64,000 bases of DNA. It comes from Polydactylus sextarius (taxonomy: Eukaryota > Chordata > Actinopteri > Polynemidae). Numbering within the stretch: the first letter of the stretch is position 1; each line of letters opens with the position of its first letter. Under the pieces are notes generated by a model. It did no database searches. It saw nothing but the letters and a program-made list of their open reading frames with translations, and was not told the DNA's origin. The position numbers and the translations under genes are program-made. The stretch spans positions 7,378,501 through 7,442,500 of the forward strand of contig CM028906.1 in the NCBI GenBank assembly GCA_016801845.1, given 5' to 3'. Shown here one piece after another: positions 1 to 13,900 of this stretch.

Positions 1-1876
1 GGGTAGTAGGAGGGCTAGGACATAGACTAGAGATCAAATTATTTTCTGGCTAAATACACCATCCATCTACCGTTTACTGAATAGTGTCTTTGTCTGCACT
101 CTGCATTTAATTCTGTTGAAGAGGAGTGGTAAATTGACCAGCTGGTTTATAATTGAAGTTTATGGCTTATTAATATAAGATTTTAGATTTTTTTTACAAT
201 TCCCTCTGCTGAGTGAAGCTTCTCAACAATGAAGCTCATCAAGACATCCCTCCTCTCATCAATGGCACAAGGACGCTTAAGTGGGCTGGCTATCATGAGC
301 ATCGGCTCAGAATTGGCACAACAAGCAACACATGACGACATGATGGATGAATTTGCATCCAGAAAATGAAGACGAGTTTGGCTTGTTCACCTCACTTTGA
401 CATATTTGCTGCATCTCGGAGGGAATGGGCATAGAACAGTGACTGTGGAAGTTATTTAGAAAAACATATTTAGTTTTTTGTGTATTTTTATTTTTTTTTT
501 AATTGATGACTATTTGTGTCTTGTTTAATTATTTCAGATTTATTTGTCTTTCAGGTTAAAGCTGTTTTTATTGCTGTTTTAAAGTTGTTCTTAAGTATCA
601 TATCTAGATTTTATACTTTTTCTACATTGTCTTAAGTAAAATAGACAGGGGTGGGGGGTGGTTGGGGTCCCAACTAAAATTTCTGCTCAGGGACCCTTAT
701 AAGGCCGGGGGCAGCCGTGGGTTTACAGAGACTAGATTAGACATACTAGTCTTGTATGTTGGCTGGACTGGATTTCATTAGACTCCACAGGTATTCCTCA
801 TAAAGTAACCAACCTATGTGTAGAATATATGTATGTATGTCCTACTGACACAGAATTCACATGGAGACACAGAAGGAAAATGCTGCTAAAACCACTGATG
901 TGTGCAGAACTTGAGACTTTCAGTCTTTGAAGTGAGCTTAGTCCCCACCTGCTGATAACACTGCCCCATCAAACAAGTCCAGCTATTACTTAATAACCCC
1001 CCACGATTACCACCTGCCGAGAACAAAATAAAGGGATAAACAGAGGGAGGACAGGATTGTGGTCTGGTTGGATGGGGTGTGTGTTTCGGCTAGAGGGGTG
1101 GGGGTTGGGTGACAGCACTCGCTGACATTTGGAAATTTACTTGAGATGGACATTTTTCATCTTGGTCATGGGCAGCTTATTGGCTACATTGCGTTATTAA
1201 AATGCTTAAATGCTTACAGCCTTTCCTTGAACATAAATAGACCAACTAGTTGGCTTAAGATCACTACAAACCATTTCATTTAGCTTAATGCACACATCCA
1301 CAACCAGAATAAAGGACAGCAGGGCCAGAGGGAACCCTGCTATAAAACTCTATAATCTTTATCACAGAGAGATCGTGTCAATAATTTTGACATGGCTCCT
1401 TCTGTGCAAACTCATCCATTATTGTTATAACTGTAATGATATAACATTATTGACAAACAAAAGCGAGGCAGAAGCCTGCATCATCTGTTCTACTGCAGAG
1501 GGAGAGCAGAGGACAGAAACAGATGGAGAATCAATAGTGTCAGTGGGAGGACAGGAGACCTGGGAAGTGTAATACTGAAATTAAAATGTTATTTGAAAAC
1601 ACAGGGTGTCAGTCAAGCATTCAATCAGCACTATGGGGAGAGATGAAGAGAACAGAGACACCACACACACACACGTACGCACGCACACACACAGAGACAC
1701 ACATCTCATGCTGCTTAGTCAATGAGCAACAACCAATCTTACAACTTACAACACAATCTACTGGAAACAAAAAAAAATTAAATGGCCCACTTTTACTAGA
1801 ATTCAGTTTCTTTTCTGTAAATGTGCCACATTTATATAACCACATGCAACATGAAGCTGTTTATATATCATCATAC
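1..1876 (-). other. map2k5 intron (left part, incomplete) with hAT remnant
   Basis: This is noncoding sequence 3' of exon 16. It contains a hAT transposase relic (229-369), a G-rich patch at about 648-667, and a short CA tract near 1660-1700. No further map2k5 exon was recognised. Confidence 0.7.
229..369 (+). mobile_element. hAT-family transposase C-terminal (dimerisation) remnant
   Basis: An open stretch of 46 codons reads MKLIKTSLLSSMAQGRLSGL then AIMSIGSELAQ...DDMMDEFASRK before TGA. The order 'L-S/R-STM-Q-RLSGLA-SI...DD-ID-FA-RK' is the usual C-terminal dimerisation block of hAT transposases and related zinc-finger MYM/TTF-type proteins in fish. No start-proximal part, zinc finger or catalytic region was seen. 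It is therefore a decayed 3' fragment on the opposite strand to map2k5. The adjacent sequence to about 720, ending in a G/C-rich patch, may be the element's 3' noncoding end (inference). Confidence 0.7.
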
Positions 1877-1948
1877 CTCCATGAAGGAGATTCCAACACT
1901 CCAGACATCAGCGTGAATACCGTACTGCTCTCCTGATATTCTCTCTGG
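1877..1948 (-). CDS. map2k5: map2k5 exon 16 (residues 313-336), last exon in window
   Basis: The exon encodes PERISGEQYGIHADVWSVGI then SFME. It completes APER and gives the helix F aspartate in DVWS. The acceptor is TCTCCACAG, the donor GTATGAT, and it ends in phase 0. The next human exon begins LALGRFPYPQ. Nothing matching it was found in 1-1876. Confidence 0.97.
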
Positions 1949-4900
1949 CTGTGGAGAAAAAAAAAGAAATAAATAAAAATGACAATAAAGTCAGAGGATG
2001 ATGATGCTGTAATTCAACGACAAAAATGATCACATGAAAATGAAGGAGTCACTCACTGCCATGTATGCGTTAGTTCCAACATATGTTTTGGCAATAGAAT
2101 TCACCAACTGCAAATGAAATGAAATAACAGACAATTAGCAAATAATTATACAAAATATAAATATATATTCCATCTGTTTAACTAAAGTGAATAAGGAACC
2201 GATGTTAAATAAAAATTTGTGTGTGGGGGGGTCAATTGACATGTCAAGTTGATATTTTGGGCTGCTCACACAACCCTCGCCCCTCGCACAAGGGAACAGG
2301 AGTGAGACAAGGAGAAATAGTGATTCTGTGTGTGTGTGTGTGTGTGGAAACACTGGCACATGCCATCAATGACAGGACTGTGATAATGAGTGTCCGTTCC
2401 CTTATGCCTCCTTTTTATACTGTTTTTTTCCTTTTTTTTGGAGCATGCCCCACAGAGTGTGTGACAGTGTGTGTGTGTGTGTGTGTGAAAGAGAGATAAA
2501 CACAAAAAAACAGAGTTAAGAAGGACGAGTCAGTGCTGCTGCTGTTACACATACAGCGTGTAAAATTCACCTTGTAGCTCTTATTGAAGCAGAGGTTAGA
2601 AATGAATAACAATGTACCAGTGTGAGTGTGTGTGTGTGTGTTTGTGAGACAGAGTCCTCAGGGTTGATGTTTTGAGGAACACTGAAGGTCTGTCCCTGAT
2701 GATTACATTACACATACACGCAAACACACACACACACACACACAAACACTGACTAGCCTATTGTCTCCACCTACGCTTTCCCCACATCTACCAAATACAT
2801 ATCAATGAGGCTTTCGCCGTTGTCTGTGTGTGTGCGGGTCATAATTATAACAAGTGATTTTTTTTGGAGGCTGCAGAACAATGGAGGTGGGGGTGGGTGT
2901 TAATGTGAGAGGAAGACCCCTGGGACGACGCTGATGTTTTGAGTTGAAAATGAATGCAGTGATTGACAGGTTGACCATATGCATACACATACACACAGAT
3001 TACACATGATTGTGAAGAAGCGGCTATTGACAATTGTTTTTCATTCTTCTCTCTTCCATCTTCCATCCTTTCTCTCTCCCTCTCTCTCTCCCACGCTCAC
3101 ACAAACAAATCAGCGTACCTGTGTGCTGACACCAAAGTCGCAGAGCTTGACTTGTCCTCGGGTGTTCACCAGCATATTGGATGGCTTGACATCTGTGGAG
3201 ACAAAATGCTTGATAGAACTGCAACATCAGCACTCTGCAGCTTGTCTTTATCAACTCTGCTCTTTTTTTTTTTTAATAACACAGAGTCTATGCAGTGTCT
3301 TACTCACCTCTGTGAAGTATCTTCAGGCTCCACAGATACGTTAGGCCCTTGACTACCTACAGACGCGAGACAGAAATCATGTATTACAAAGTTTGACAAC
3401 ATTCAACCAGGACACTCGGCTGAATAATTAATTACTTTGGTTAATGTGGAGTGATTATCAACAATCTCAACGTTTCTATTTCATGAGACATTTCCATTAT
3501 ACTTCTGAGCATAAAAAGCTGTGACCTTTTTCTAGAATTAAGACAAGTGACACTCAAGTCTATATTGTTACTGACCTGAATTTGCTGAATTGAAATCACA
3601 CACTGGGGTGGCGTTATACCGGGTTAGTTTGGATTAGTGTAAACAGGCAAAGGCAGCAAAACAACGTGTCTACTTAACAGCAATATAGTTCAACCCCTGT
3701 GTGAAACAGGCTTGTAAAAGCATATTCTATTTAAATGTGATGCCCTTGAATTTTGAGATGCTAATTTCCTCAGTGAAGAATTCCCCCAATAGAAACACAC
3801 ACTTCTACTCCCTCAATCCAGCTGCTTCATGCGGAAAGGTGATTGTGATCTTGCAGAATTTTGTGTGGCTGTTTATCAGTGTGTGACAGAGACTCATAAT
3901 AAAGGCTGTTAATCACCTTTAAAGCATAACTTTTTTTGTGATATTTGATATACTGGACTGAGCAACTTTTAAACTTCCCATTTCAGAGGAAACGGTCTGA
4001 TTTTTTAAAAATCACCTTACACACGCTACGAACACTAGATTAAAGTGACTGAGCAACTTGTCATCTTCTGTTCATAGTTACAGGGACAGGATATCTGGGA
4101 GAAGCTACAGTCTAGGGAGCAGTTGTAGATGATGCTGTCCTCACACTATAGCCACTTTTACACAGCCTTTTCAAGGGGGGAATGCTGTGCCTTTATTCGG
4201 CCTCGCTGTTCTGTAGAAAAGGTACAAAGGCAGAGTGAGGTGGGGGTGAGGGGGAGACGTTGTTTTGCCTTGAAGCTGGCAGCGGAGGTAGTCACAGAGC
4301 TGAATTGATGTCTGTGTAAAAGGGACAGACGGCACAGTGGGACAGACACCGATCGATACTGACGCAGCTGTGTTACACGTCACGCCTCTGATGCTGGAAT
4401 GCCGGCATGCTATCTAAAAATCACACACTGGGGCGGCGTTATACCGGGTTTGTTTGGTTCAGTGTAAACAGGCAAAAGCAGCAAAACAACGTGTCTACTT
4501 AACAGCAATATAGTTCAATCCCTGTGTGAAATATTCTTGTAAATGCATATTCCATTTGAATGTGATGCCCTTGAATTTTGAGATGCTAATTTTCCCAGTG
4601 AAGAATTCCTCCTATAGAAACACACACAATTCTACCCCCTCAATCTAGCTGCTTCATGTGTTACAGAAAAAGGATCCTAAAACCGCCTGCAGCTCAGTCA
4701 CACTAGTGTAGACTGACTGTGTGTCAGGTTGTGGTGGCAAAGGGAGAGCTGAGGTTCAATCCAGTCATCAACTACAGTCACAAGCTTCAGGAGACGTTGG
4801 TATAATAAGATTGGACTCACAAGAAAACGGGAAAATGTTCTTTCACAGGATGATTCATCTCTGTACAGGGTCAAGAGAGGAAGTACAGCGCTGGACCTCC

Positions 4901-7900
4901 GCATTCAAACATTCACTTCACACTGAAAGAAGCTCAGTGTAATTCGAGTTTTTTCGGACACCCATTGAGGACGCCTCCGCACTTTCATGACATTATGTTT
5001 ACAACTGACTGGTAAAAGACAGAAGGGTCAAAGACGCTGAAAAAAAAAAGATCTATAATTTGTGTTTTTCACCTTTGTGCAGCTTCTTAAAAGTGCCATG
5101 GCAGTTGCAATCTACATCTTTCTTTAAGTATTACTTGTTTCCAATTTAAACACTGCTTTGTGGTCATGTTTTTTTTTCTAATATGTGGGATATAAGAAGT
5201 TATTCTAGCCTCTGGTCTCCTGTCATCCATCCCTGATAAATAACATCCTCAGAGATGAAATCAAGAATGCACAAAAGCTCTCTGAAGTCTTGCTGTCTCA
5301 AAAGGTGCGAGTGCAACAACCGGCATGTGCAGCTTCACTCACACCCTCTTGGGTGCTTATCCTTCTGTGCTAATTAACAACCGTGACAGTGGAAAGGAGG
5401 GGAAGCTGTGAATTAGAATTAACACTGACTAAATAGCTGTCATTGTTTGATTATGGACAAAGTTAAAGCGGGGAGACAGAAAAAAGAGGAGGTGGAGACA
5501 GGAGAAGGGTAATGAGTGTGGAAAAGAGACATGTATTTATCAACTTCAAGGCCATTTCTATCAAAATGCTAGTTATAACTGAGAGTAGAAAAGGAGGGAG
5601 AGAAGAAGAGAGGGGAGGATAAGAGGAACACACTGACTTTGTCCATCATTTCACCCAATAAAGGCTAATTGAAAATTTCACACCTGTGGTTCTCTTTTCT
5701 TTTATTTCATTAATGAAAAAAGTATGTTTTTTTTCCTCAGACCTGTTCTGTATCTGAAAAATGAATGACAGGTCACAATGAAAACTGTCAGACGTGCACA
5801 GACGACCGAACTAATAAATTACACACTAAAATAAATATTTCTAAAAGCTACAGAATGCATCCCTCGATTCAAAAAAGGCTTTTCACTCTGAAATCAAAAG
5901 AGAGATTTGATACTTGATGAAAACTTACTGCCACTGCGATCCTCCCCAGCACATGTTCTGGAATTCTTTTGAAAACGTCCAGAGAACCACCTGCACATGA
6001 AACATTATTTTTTAAGATAGTGATATTGTATTAAAACACCGATGCCTGCTTTCATCTGGATCCAGATGTTCAGTAAGTCGACTGATATTTCCCACAATGC
6101 TTAGAACCCCAAACTGCATTGCGAAGAAAAAACTGTCTAATAACTGATAGAGATCTTGATATATTTCATAGTTACAGGTAAAGAGAACCACTTAAGATGG
6201 TGGCAGTAGAACTTCATGAATCTTGGCATCTGTACATAAAAATGTCAAGAGAAACAGTCAAATGAAACCATTTTAGAGGGTTTCAATGCAGGTGACTGAC
6301 TCAGGTATGTTTCAAAACGTACTTTAAAATCAAAGTGAGTCTACACAGTCACATTCAATACATTTGCTTTTTGTTATAACTCTGTAATCTGTATTTGTTT
6401 GGTTTGTTTCGAGTATCCAGTCGAGTTGCAATCTCTTCTTTTAATAACCGAGAGCAACTAAAAGGATAAAGTTTCATAAAGTAAGAGGTTAGACAGACTT
6501 GACGGACAAGCTAGCAAATGTGTGAAACAGGGGAATCACTGCATTAACACACACATGGACAAACACACACACGCCTGAACCATCTCACACCAGTCTAGGC
6601 ACACACACATACAAACTTGCCTACAAATTCACTTTCAACAGTCAAGATTTATCACGCCCTTGTAGCTTTTAGCGCACAGACATGCTAAGCAGCTTAGAGA
6701 TAAGATGTTCTTTTGATCTGCAGAAGTGTAAATGGATGCACAGTAGAGACACAGAGGACAGTTCCCCAAAGTCTCTCCTACACAGATGTGACTACACAAG
6801 GGAAAAAAAAACGTGATCTGTTGGCTTAAGCTACAGAGAAACTCACCATCCATGAATTCTGTGCATATGGATATCCTGTTCTCAACAAAGAAGGCACTGA
6901 AGAAAGTAATGATGTAGGGAGAATCACACTGCAACCAAGAGAAGAGACAATGTGATCATTAAACAGCATGTAAAAACATTTATCCACGACACAGAGGCTT
7001 TTGTTTATATATCATTCTCACTATGTGCTGTCACTGAAATGCAACAACAAGTACAAACTTTTAGAATTTGTCATGACCACACCCACTTAAATGACTGTAA
7101 TAAAAGAATCATTTAGGATAACTTAAATCATTTAATTACACACACACACAGCACAAGCAGAGGTCTAGCTGCAGAAGTTTGGGCAACTGAGAAACACATC
7201 AACATGCTGAGCTCAGGTTAGATGATGTTCCCTTTTTTTTTTTTTTTCTTCCTTCATGTTAAATGGTAATAACACATTCAGTTTAAGTGATCCTCCATGT
7301 TCACAGTGCGTGCTGTCATGCCTGTGTGTCCTGTATCGCTGATCCCTGGCTTACATTGTAAGCACTTCATTAGCTTGACTCATGGTTAATTAACAATGTA
7401 GATGTGGTAGGAGCAGCAACAGTCTCTCCACAAAAGATTAATGGTGAAGTTGAGCAGATGAAATGAGTCCAAACCAACCTTATAGAGAATTTCTAATTCC
7501 GACATGATCTGCTTCTGTAACTCCACCGTGATATCCAATGGGATGACCTGTTTTTAAATCAAATATAGGGAGAAAAAAGCATGGCTTAAAAAAAAAAAAA
7601 AAAAACGCACAACAAGTTCCGTTGGTAATTTGAAAAATAAATGGTATCATCAAAATGGAAGGAGTTCTCACCTTGACGGCTAAAACTCGCTTGCTGTGAA
7701 TGTGGAACGCTCTATAGGGACAAAAAACAAGACAATGGTACAAAACTATAGAAAGCAGTTGCCTTACTTCATTTACAACTCCCAACCCAAAAGAAAATTA
7801 ACATATTTTTCTATAAAGGCATGTAACAAATAACAACAACAACAAAAAAAAAAGCGTTTAAAGCAGGGCCACACAGGGCTGGTAAAGAGGTGAAATAATT

Positions 7901-10900
7901 TAACAGTCCTGTTATTTGATGTCAACAGGTGATTGTGGTCATGATTCAGTATAAAAGCAGCTTATAGGAAAACCCTTGTCCTTTAAGAGCAAAGTGTGCA
8001 TATTGTAGACATGTTATGTATTTCAATATTCAAACTGAAGGTATTTCAGTGTATAAAGGGCACAACCCAGAGCTCAACACCTGCGTAAAACTAAAAGAGG
8101 AAAACTGTCAGAATACCACACAGCATCTGTCAATTCAAATGCTGAGAGGTATTAAACTAGAGACGGTGTGTATATTCTTAAGATAGAAGAGTAATACAAC
8201 CCTACTTTCAGAAGTATGACAAAAAAACTAAATGAAAACAGGAAAAGCAGTCTGTCTTGACCAGAACTTGAACACAAACTGTTGCAAAAGTGCAAGTTAG
8301 AGTCAAATAAACACACAGAAAACAACATTATAACAACTGTATACATCTGTTTGTTTATGTGCAACAGAAGTGCACACTAGCATGACAAAAAGCCTCTGTC
8401 ATTTCTCTCAAAGGTCAGAGGTCATTGGCCAAAACAAGATCCCTGCCACTAGTTGTTCCAGACAGAGTTTTGAATTGCAAGTAAAGCAGCAGGCACAGAC
8501 CGTCCCTGTAATGATTTAATTATCAAACTCCTTAATGCCAAACGTCGGCTTTAGTTACAGCCCGTGAAGGTTAGTTTACGGCACCGGTGACAATACCTCA
8601 GGACCTTTCAACATACAATCCTCAAGGACGAATACTGTCCAACAGCTGTCAGGTGATGAGGACGAGGTGGGGCCAGCGTACGTCACACGGGATGGTTAGC
8701 TTGCAAGAAGGCTTAGTGAACGTGATACCTGGCTACTCACCTGTCAGTGGGTCTTACAGAGAAAATGTGTATGGTGCAAGGTGTGATTAATGTGTCTTAG
8801 ATTAGTAGTATCGCATTGCTCTTCGGCCAGACACCTCTAAACTGGCCCAGGCTTTTAATTAATGACACCTATTAGTGCCATGTCAGGTATTTACCTACAG
8901 TCAGAACAAACACTGGTCTCTGACCATAGTTATACCGAACTGTATGTGGATTGTACTTTACACATTTTTGATGACAAAGTCAAAATAAACTATGGAGAGA
9001 TTGTTAACAGACGTTAACTGTTGGGCTTGCTTTACTTTACTTTTAATTTACTTTCTTTAGCATCTTGTCAGCGTTACAGCCGAAGACAGCCTGAACAATT
9101 TTAACACATGTAAATTGGGATGTGTGAGCTCTACCTGAAGACTGGTGCAGCACTCACCAACTGCCCCTTCGCCTGCAGTGGCGACTGATTGGACCAGTGC
9201 CCCAGACCTGGTTCCGATCCTGAGGCCGCCACCAGTTCTAGAGACCGGTTCGACAGATGCTTGCACCATCCTGGTTTGTCACTGAACAATTCGCCATCAT
9301 TCATGCTTTACTGTTACGATACCTTTTGTTTCGGAAGGATTAAAACTATTGGACTCACTAGATGTAGCGGTGTTACTCCCCATTTATTTAGTTTTCTTGT
9401 TGATCCTCATATATGATTATATTTAGCACATATCAGCTCTATTAGAGCCTCTTTCCTGTTGTTACATTGGTTTTAGTTTGAGTTGCACCGATGGCCGTTT
9501 CTGTTCTCTATTGTTTGTTAATTGATATTGTTTATCTCCAATAAACTGATAACCTCTGTTTCACCACAAGCTGGTTTTTATATCACTTCTTAATTTCTCT
9601 AGCTGAGCCAGGTCCTAACAGTCAGAGAGAAGGACAAGAGCGCAACAGTCACGTTCAGTCTCTCTGCAAACTACATTTATCGTTTTAGAAGACAAGTCCT
9701 GCGTCTGCAGTTATTTTGGTAAAAGTAACTCAGAAGTAATGAAACACATTAACATTTAGAGACAATAATATTGTAATTTAACTAATTACTTTGAAATAAC
9801 AGTGACTAGTAATTTATAATGTATTACATTTTTGAATAACTTGCCCAACACTGTTAGTTAGACAATAAAAAATGTATAAAAAAGCCTAGAAGGCATAAAA
9901 ACATTTAGTTAGTAAGTTAAAAGACTAAATCATAAATTGTCCTCTTACTTAAATGGGTAATGATGTTTCTTTTTGCCTTTCTGCCTTAAGATCGAGAACA
10001 AGTGTTTCTGATCAGAAGTGTCATCTTTACTGAGATATCTTTGTACATTAAGGATTGAGGGCCTTGTTTCCATTGTGATGTCTCAGTCTTCCTTTAAGCT
10101 ACAATCAATATCAGTTAAGCATGACTGCTGCCTCTTAATTAAGCTGAAGATGTTAATTGAGGCATGATCGCAAGGGTAGACATGTTAAATACTGACTGGG
10201 CAGGTTGTGTGTGTGTATGTGTGGCAGCCTGAAGAGATTAAAACAAGTCTTCACCGTACTAAACAACTCACAGTCCACAATGAGAAGACAGATACAAACC
10301 CAGCTCATGGGTGAATGCAGCTAAACTACGACTTCAACTTCAGACTTAAAACAGAAACTTTGTGAGGTGGAGATATGAAGATGGAGCTTTTACATGAGAT
10401 ATCATGTTCAAAAGTTTCATCTGAGTGTTTTGTGTGCCTTCAGTTCTGTTGATGACCTTCATGCTGAGTCTCATTTTTTTTTCCTTTCTCCTCCAATCCT
10501 GCAATTAATTATAGCTTGAACTAGATCAAGATAAGAAGACATTATAGTCATCCATATATAGTACTTTTTCACTAAATATGCTTGACATAATGTTGAGGAG
10601 CAATATTCCATAATATAATTTTGACAGGCTCCATATTACTTTTTATAGGGTAATAACACTAATAAAGTTCGAGATAAGAAAGAAATTTCAAAGTTGAAAT
10701 GACTGTGTTTAAAGGGGAGGCATGTTTTAGAGGTGCAGATATAGTGTGACTACTGCTTGGTTAAAGCTTTATTCTCAGACTGTCCTTGACCACCTCAGGG
10801 CAGAACATCCCTGTATGAGTTACAGTGACAGGCCTGTGACAGCAGGAGACATGGGGACAAGGTTACATAGCCACCCCCCACCACTTCCCCCTGATCTGAC

Positions 10901-13900
10901 CCCAGTAAACGTGCCCCATTGCCTGGATCTTATTTACACTCCAGCTCGCTCTGTAATAAAAGCTCCATCATGCAGTATTCATAGGGCCTCTCTCTATGTC
11001 TCTGAAGTTGGAGCTGTGGGTTACAGAGACTGGCCTCCTGGATCAGGGCTAACGCAGTACGTTTACACTGCCACATGGATGACGGGCTGCCTTTCTCTCT
11101 CCCTGACGCTCTCACCTAACACGTCTATAATAGGTCTCCTATCTGACACAGACAGACAGAAACCTAAACACAGACGTTCAGACAGACAAGAATGAAAACA
11201 AGAATCTTCCGAACATTCTGCACTTATGACGCAACAATGCTGAAAAGCTCAAATGGCAAAGTTGAAAAGGTTTGTTATGTTTATATTCTACAATGTTGAA
11301 GCCTCTTTGAAATTACTTTTGAATGCAGGTCTCTCTTTGATTTGTTCTGTGGCAGCAGTGTAGACACATCAATGTTACCTATGACAGTTACGGATAGTAA
11401 AACTATGTTATCGACACTTATTGACACATCAGCTCGTTTGCATAATTGCTGTTTTTGAATCTGTATGTTACAGGTTTCACATGACACATTATGTTTCATT
11501 TGACTTAAAAAAAAAAAATGAATAAAGTGGAGCACCATTGTGCCACACTAACCTCCAGTGGATACCACCAGAGATACTCAATCATTTCATATGACATCCA
11601 TTTCATAATCATTTAGCTCAAGGCTATAAATCATTAAATGTTGGATTTTCAAGATTTTTAAAGTAATTTCATTTCTTCAGGCTCTCAGTCATTAGATAAT
11701 TTAACCTCATGATCAAATGATTTTAATAACTCCCTTTTTTACAAAAACACAAAAAAAGACAAAGGCCTAAATATCAAAATTCTATTTATTTTCGAAGTCA
11801 GTGATATAGAAGTAGTTTTGCCCTTTGAGAAGCTATAATGCTTCTAATCAATAATGTTGCTAATAAACGCTGAGTTAGGATTATTATTCTGAACCACCAG
11901 AGTTCACCAAAGTGAGCTACCAAACAGCCATTTTTTCACAAGTTAAAAAGACACAGATTTAACATACTCTGTTACCACCAATTGACCAAATTGGTTTGGC
12001 CCTTCAATATACAGTGTAATCAATAAGCTAAAAAAACTTAATCAATGGAGAAAATGGGTTGAGAGACTAAAGGAAGCAGCCATGGGTGTCTAAGTACATG
12101 TCAGCACAGTCACAGCCAGGCCAATGTGCTTGTTTTAATTGCAGCGCTGGATCCATGAGTCACAAAAATAGCCTTTGTGTCCTTGTTCTTGTATTTATAA
12201 GCCATAGAGTCAGTTAGATTGGTGGACAAGATGGACCTCTGAGAGAGTGTGTAATAAAAAACAAAGGCGGACAGTGATGGATGGCTAGGTCAGCGTGTGG
12301 CTATGGAGAGCTGAGGTGTTGGTAACATCCAATTGAGTCTAAATGGCTCTGGGTCATAAATGGGCTAAAAGGTTAAAAGGTGGGGAGCCTTTGGTGGCGC
12401 TTTTCAAACGTGATAAGCCTAATATAAGCTCGACCAAAGGGCAGGAACAGAGGAGGAGAGAGAATTGATTTCTAGGCGAGCAGGGAACCTTGGTGCATGG
12501 GCATACAGTATTGTTTTTTTCTCTTTAAATGAATAATTTCCTGCTCATCATAGCTACATTTTTTTGGCACAGCTGGTCCTTCTAAAATGTAGTTAAATGC
12601 AAACTTCCTGTGTATTACAGGCATCAACTGATGAGACAGTATGCGACGCATAGAGAAAGTCGCCAGTCAGCAACAACTTCCATCCTCTCTGACTCAACGT
12701 CTGTTAGGGTTTCTTGTCTTTTTTGTTTGATGCTGCCTTAATCCAGGATCACTACAATTACTTTTATGTATACAATATAAAAGAAACCTACGGTACATGG
12801 GCTGCATCTCTATAAAGCTTTTCTAAACCACAGATCACATTCATCCATTCACACAGACATCGCTGTGGCCCTGTGATACATTGCACTCTTACTCCCACAG
12901 ATATGGTAGATTCTTTCTCCACCATCAAGAACAACTTCCTTTATGTTTTGATATTTTATTAAAAGGAATTTCACTACAGGCACAGCCGATGAATACATAT
13001 GTAACAATTGTAGGCAATACATTACATTTTATGTTATGACCTTTTCTTTGTGCAGGAAAAAACCCAAAGGCTGTAGCCAACTGTGATGGAGATGAACAGT
13101 AGATTATGGCCATTCTTCCAAACTACACTCTCCATATTTTGATCAACTTGTGCATCTGCTTGGACAATGTACAGTTCCTGTGTAAATGCTCCACTGATAC
13201 AACTTTGGTGGCTAATTCTTTTGATGGACAGTTTTTGTCCTCAAATATGTTAATTTACTTTTTAAAAACGAATTGAAACTGCAAAGAGACAAGGGCTTAA
13301 TATAAAATGTAATAAGTTGACTGGAATTGTTAAAGTGAAAAATCAACACCACACAGAGGTCAGCGAGTCACCATTCTTTAACCAGCCAACTAACAATCTG
13401 TCAATAGCACACCAAAGCCCATGTTAAGGGAAGAGATGTATAATATTTTTTTTTTTTGTTTTTTTTTTGACTGTGACAAAATAATTAAAATTAAAGAAAC
13501 AGGAAAGCAATTAACAGTGACTGATGAAAATTTCTTGGAACTGCTGTCAAGGGCACTCACACAATTAACGCCAATTTTGTTAGAAATTCACAATTTCCGA
13601 GTTTTCTTTGCCTCTAATGAGCAGTTTAGTTATAAAGAAGCCCGGAGGCCTAGAACACCTGTACTATGCTTCTTTTTTCTCTTGAACTTGCAGGTTTGGA
13701 AAACAAAAGCCACATTTAGCAATATTTTTCTTTTTATTTTTGATCATTTTATCATTTAAAAAAAATCAGTTCAGTGTGTGAAGATTTCAGCTGAATGATT
13801 AGGCCTATAATCATATAAAAGGCCTATAAAAAAAAAAAAAAAGAATTTAAAATAAGCTGAAAATGTTAGTTGTATGACTGAAAATGCAGCAGTGCAGTGG

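Larger units (their letters stand above)
3357..5928 (-). other. map2k5 intron 12, mostly repeat-derived
   Basis: The intron holds two diverged copies of a 240-bp unit (3593-3831 and 4418-4659) and the element body between them. The remainder is A/T-rich with purine runs (5480-5640). No exon was seen. Confidence 0.7.

Noticed and set aside
10746..11195. 149-residue plus-strand frame in map2k5 intron 8
   Set aside because: No recognised family and starts at a non-ATG codon; regarded as chance or noncoding conserved sequence.
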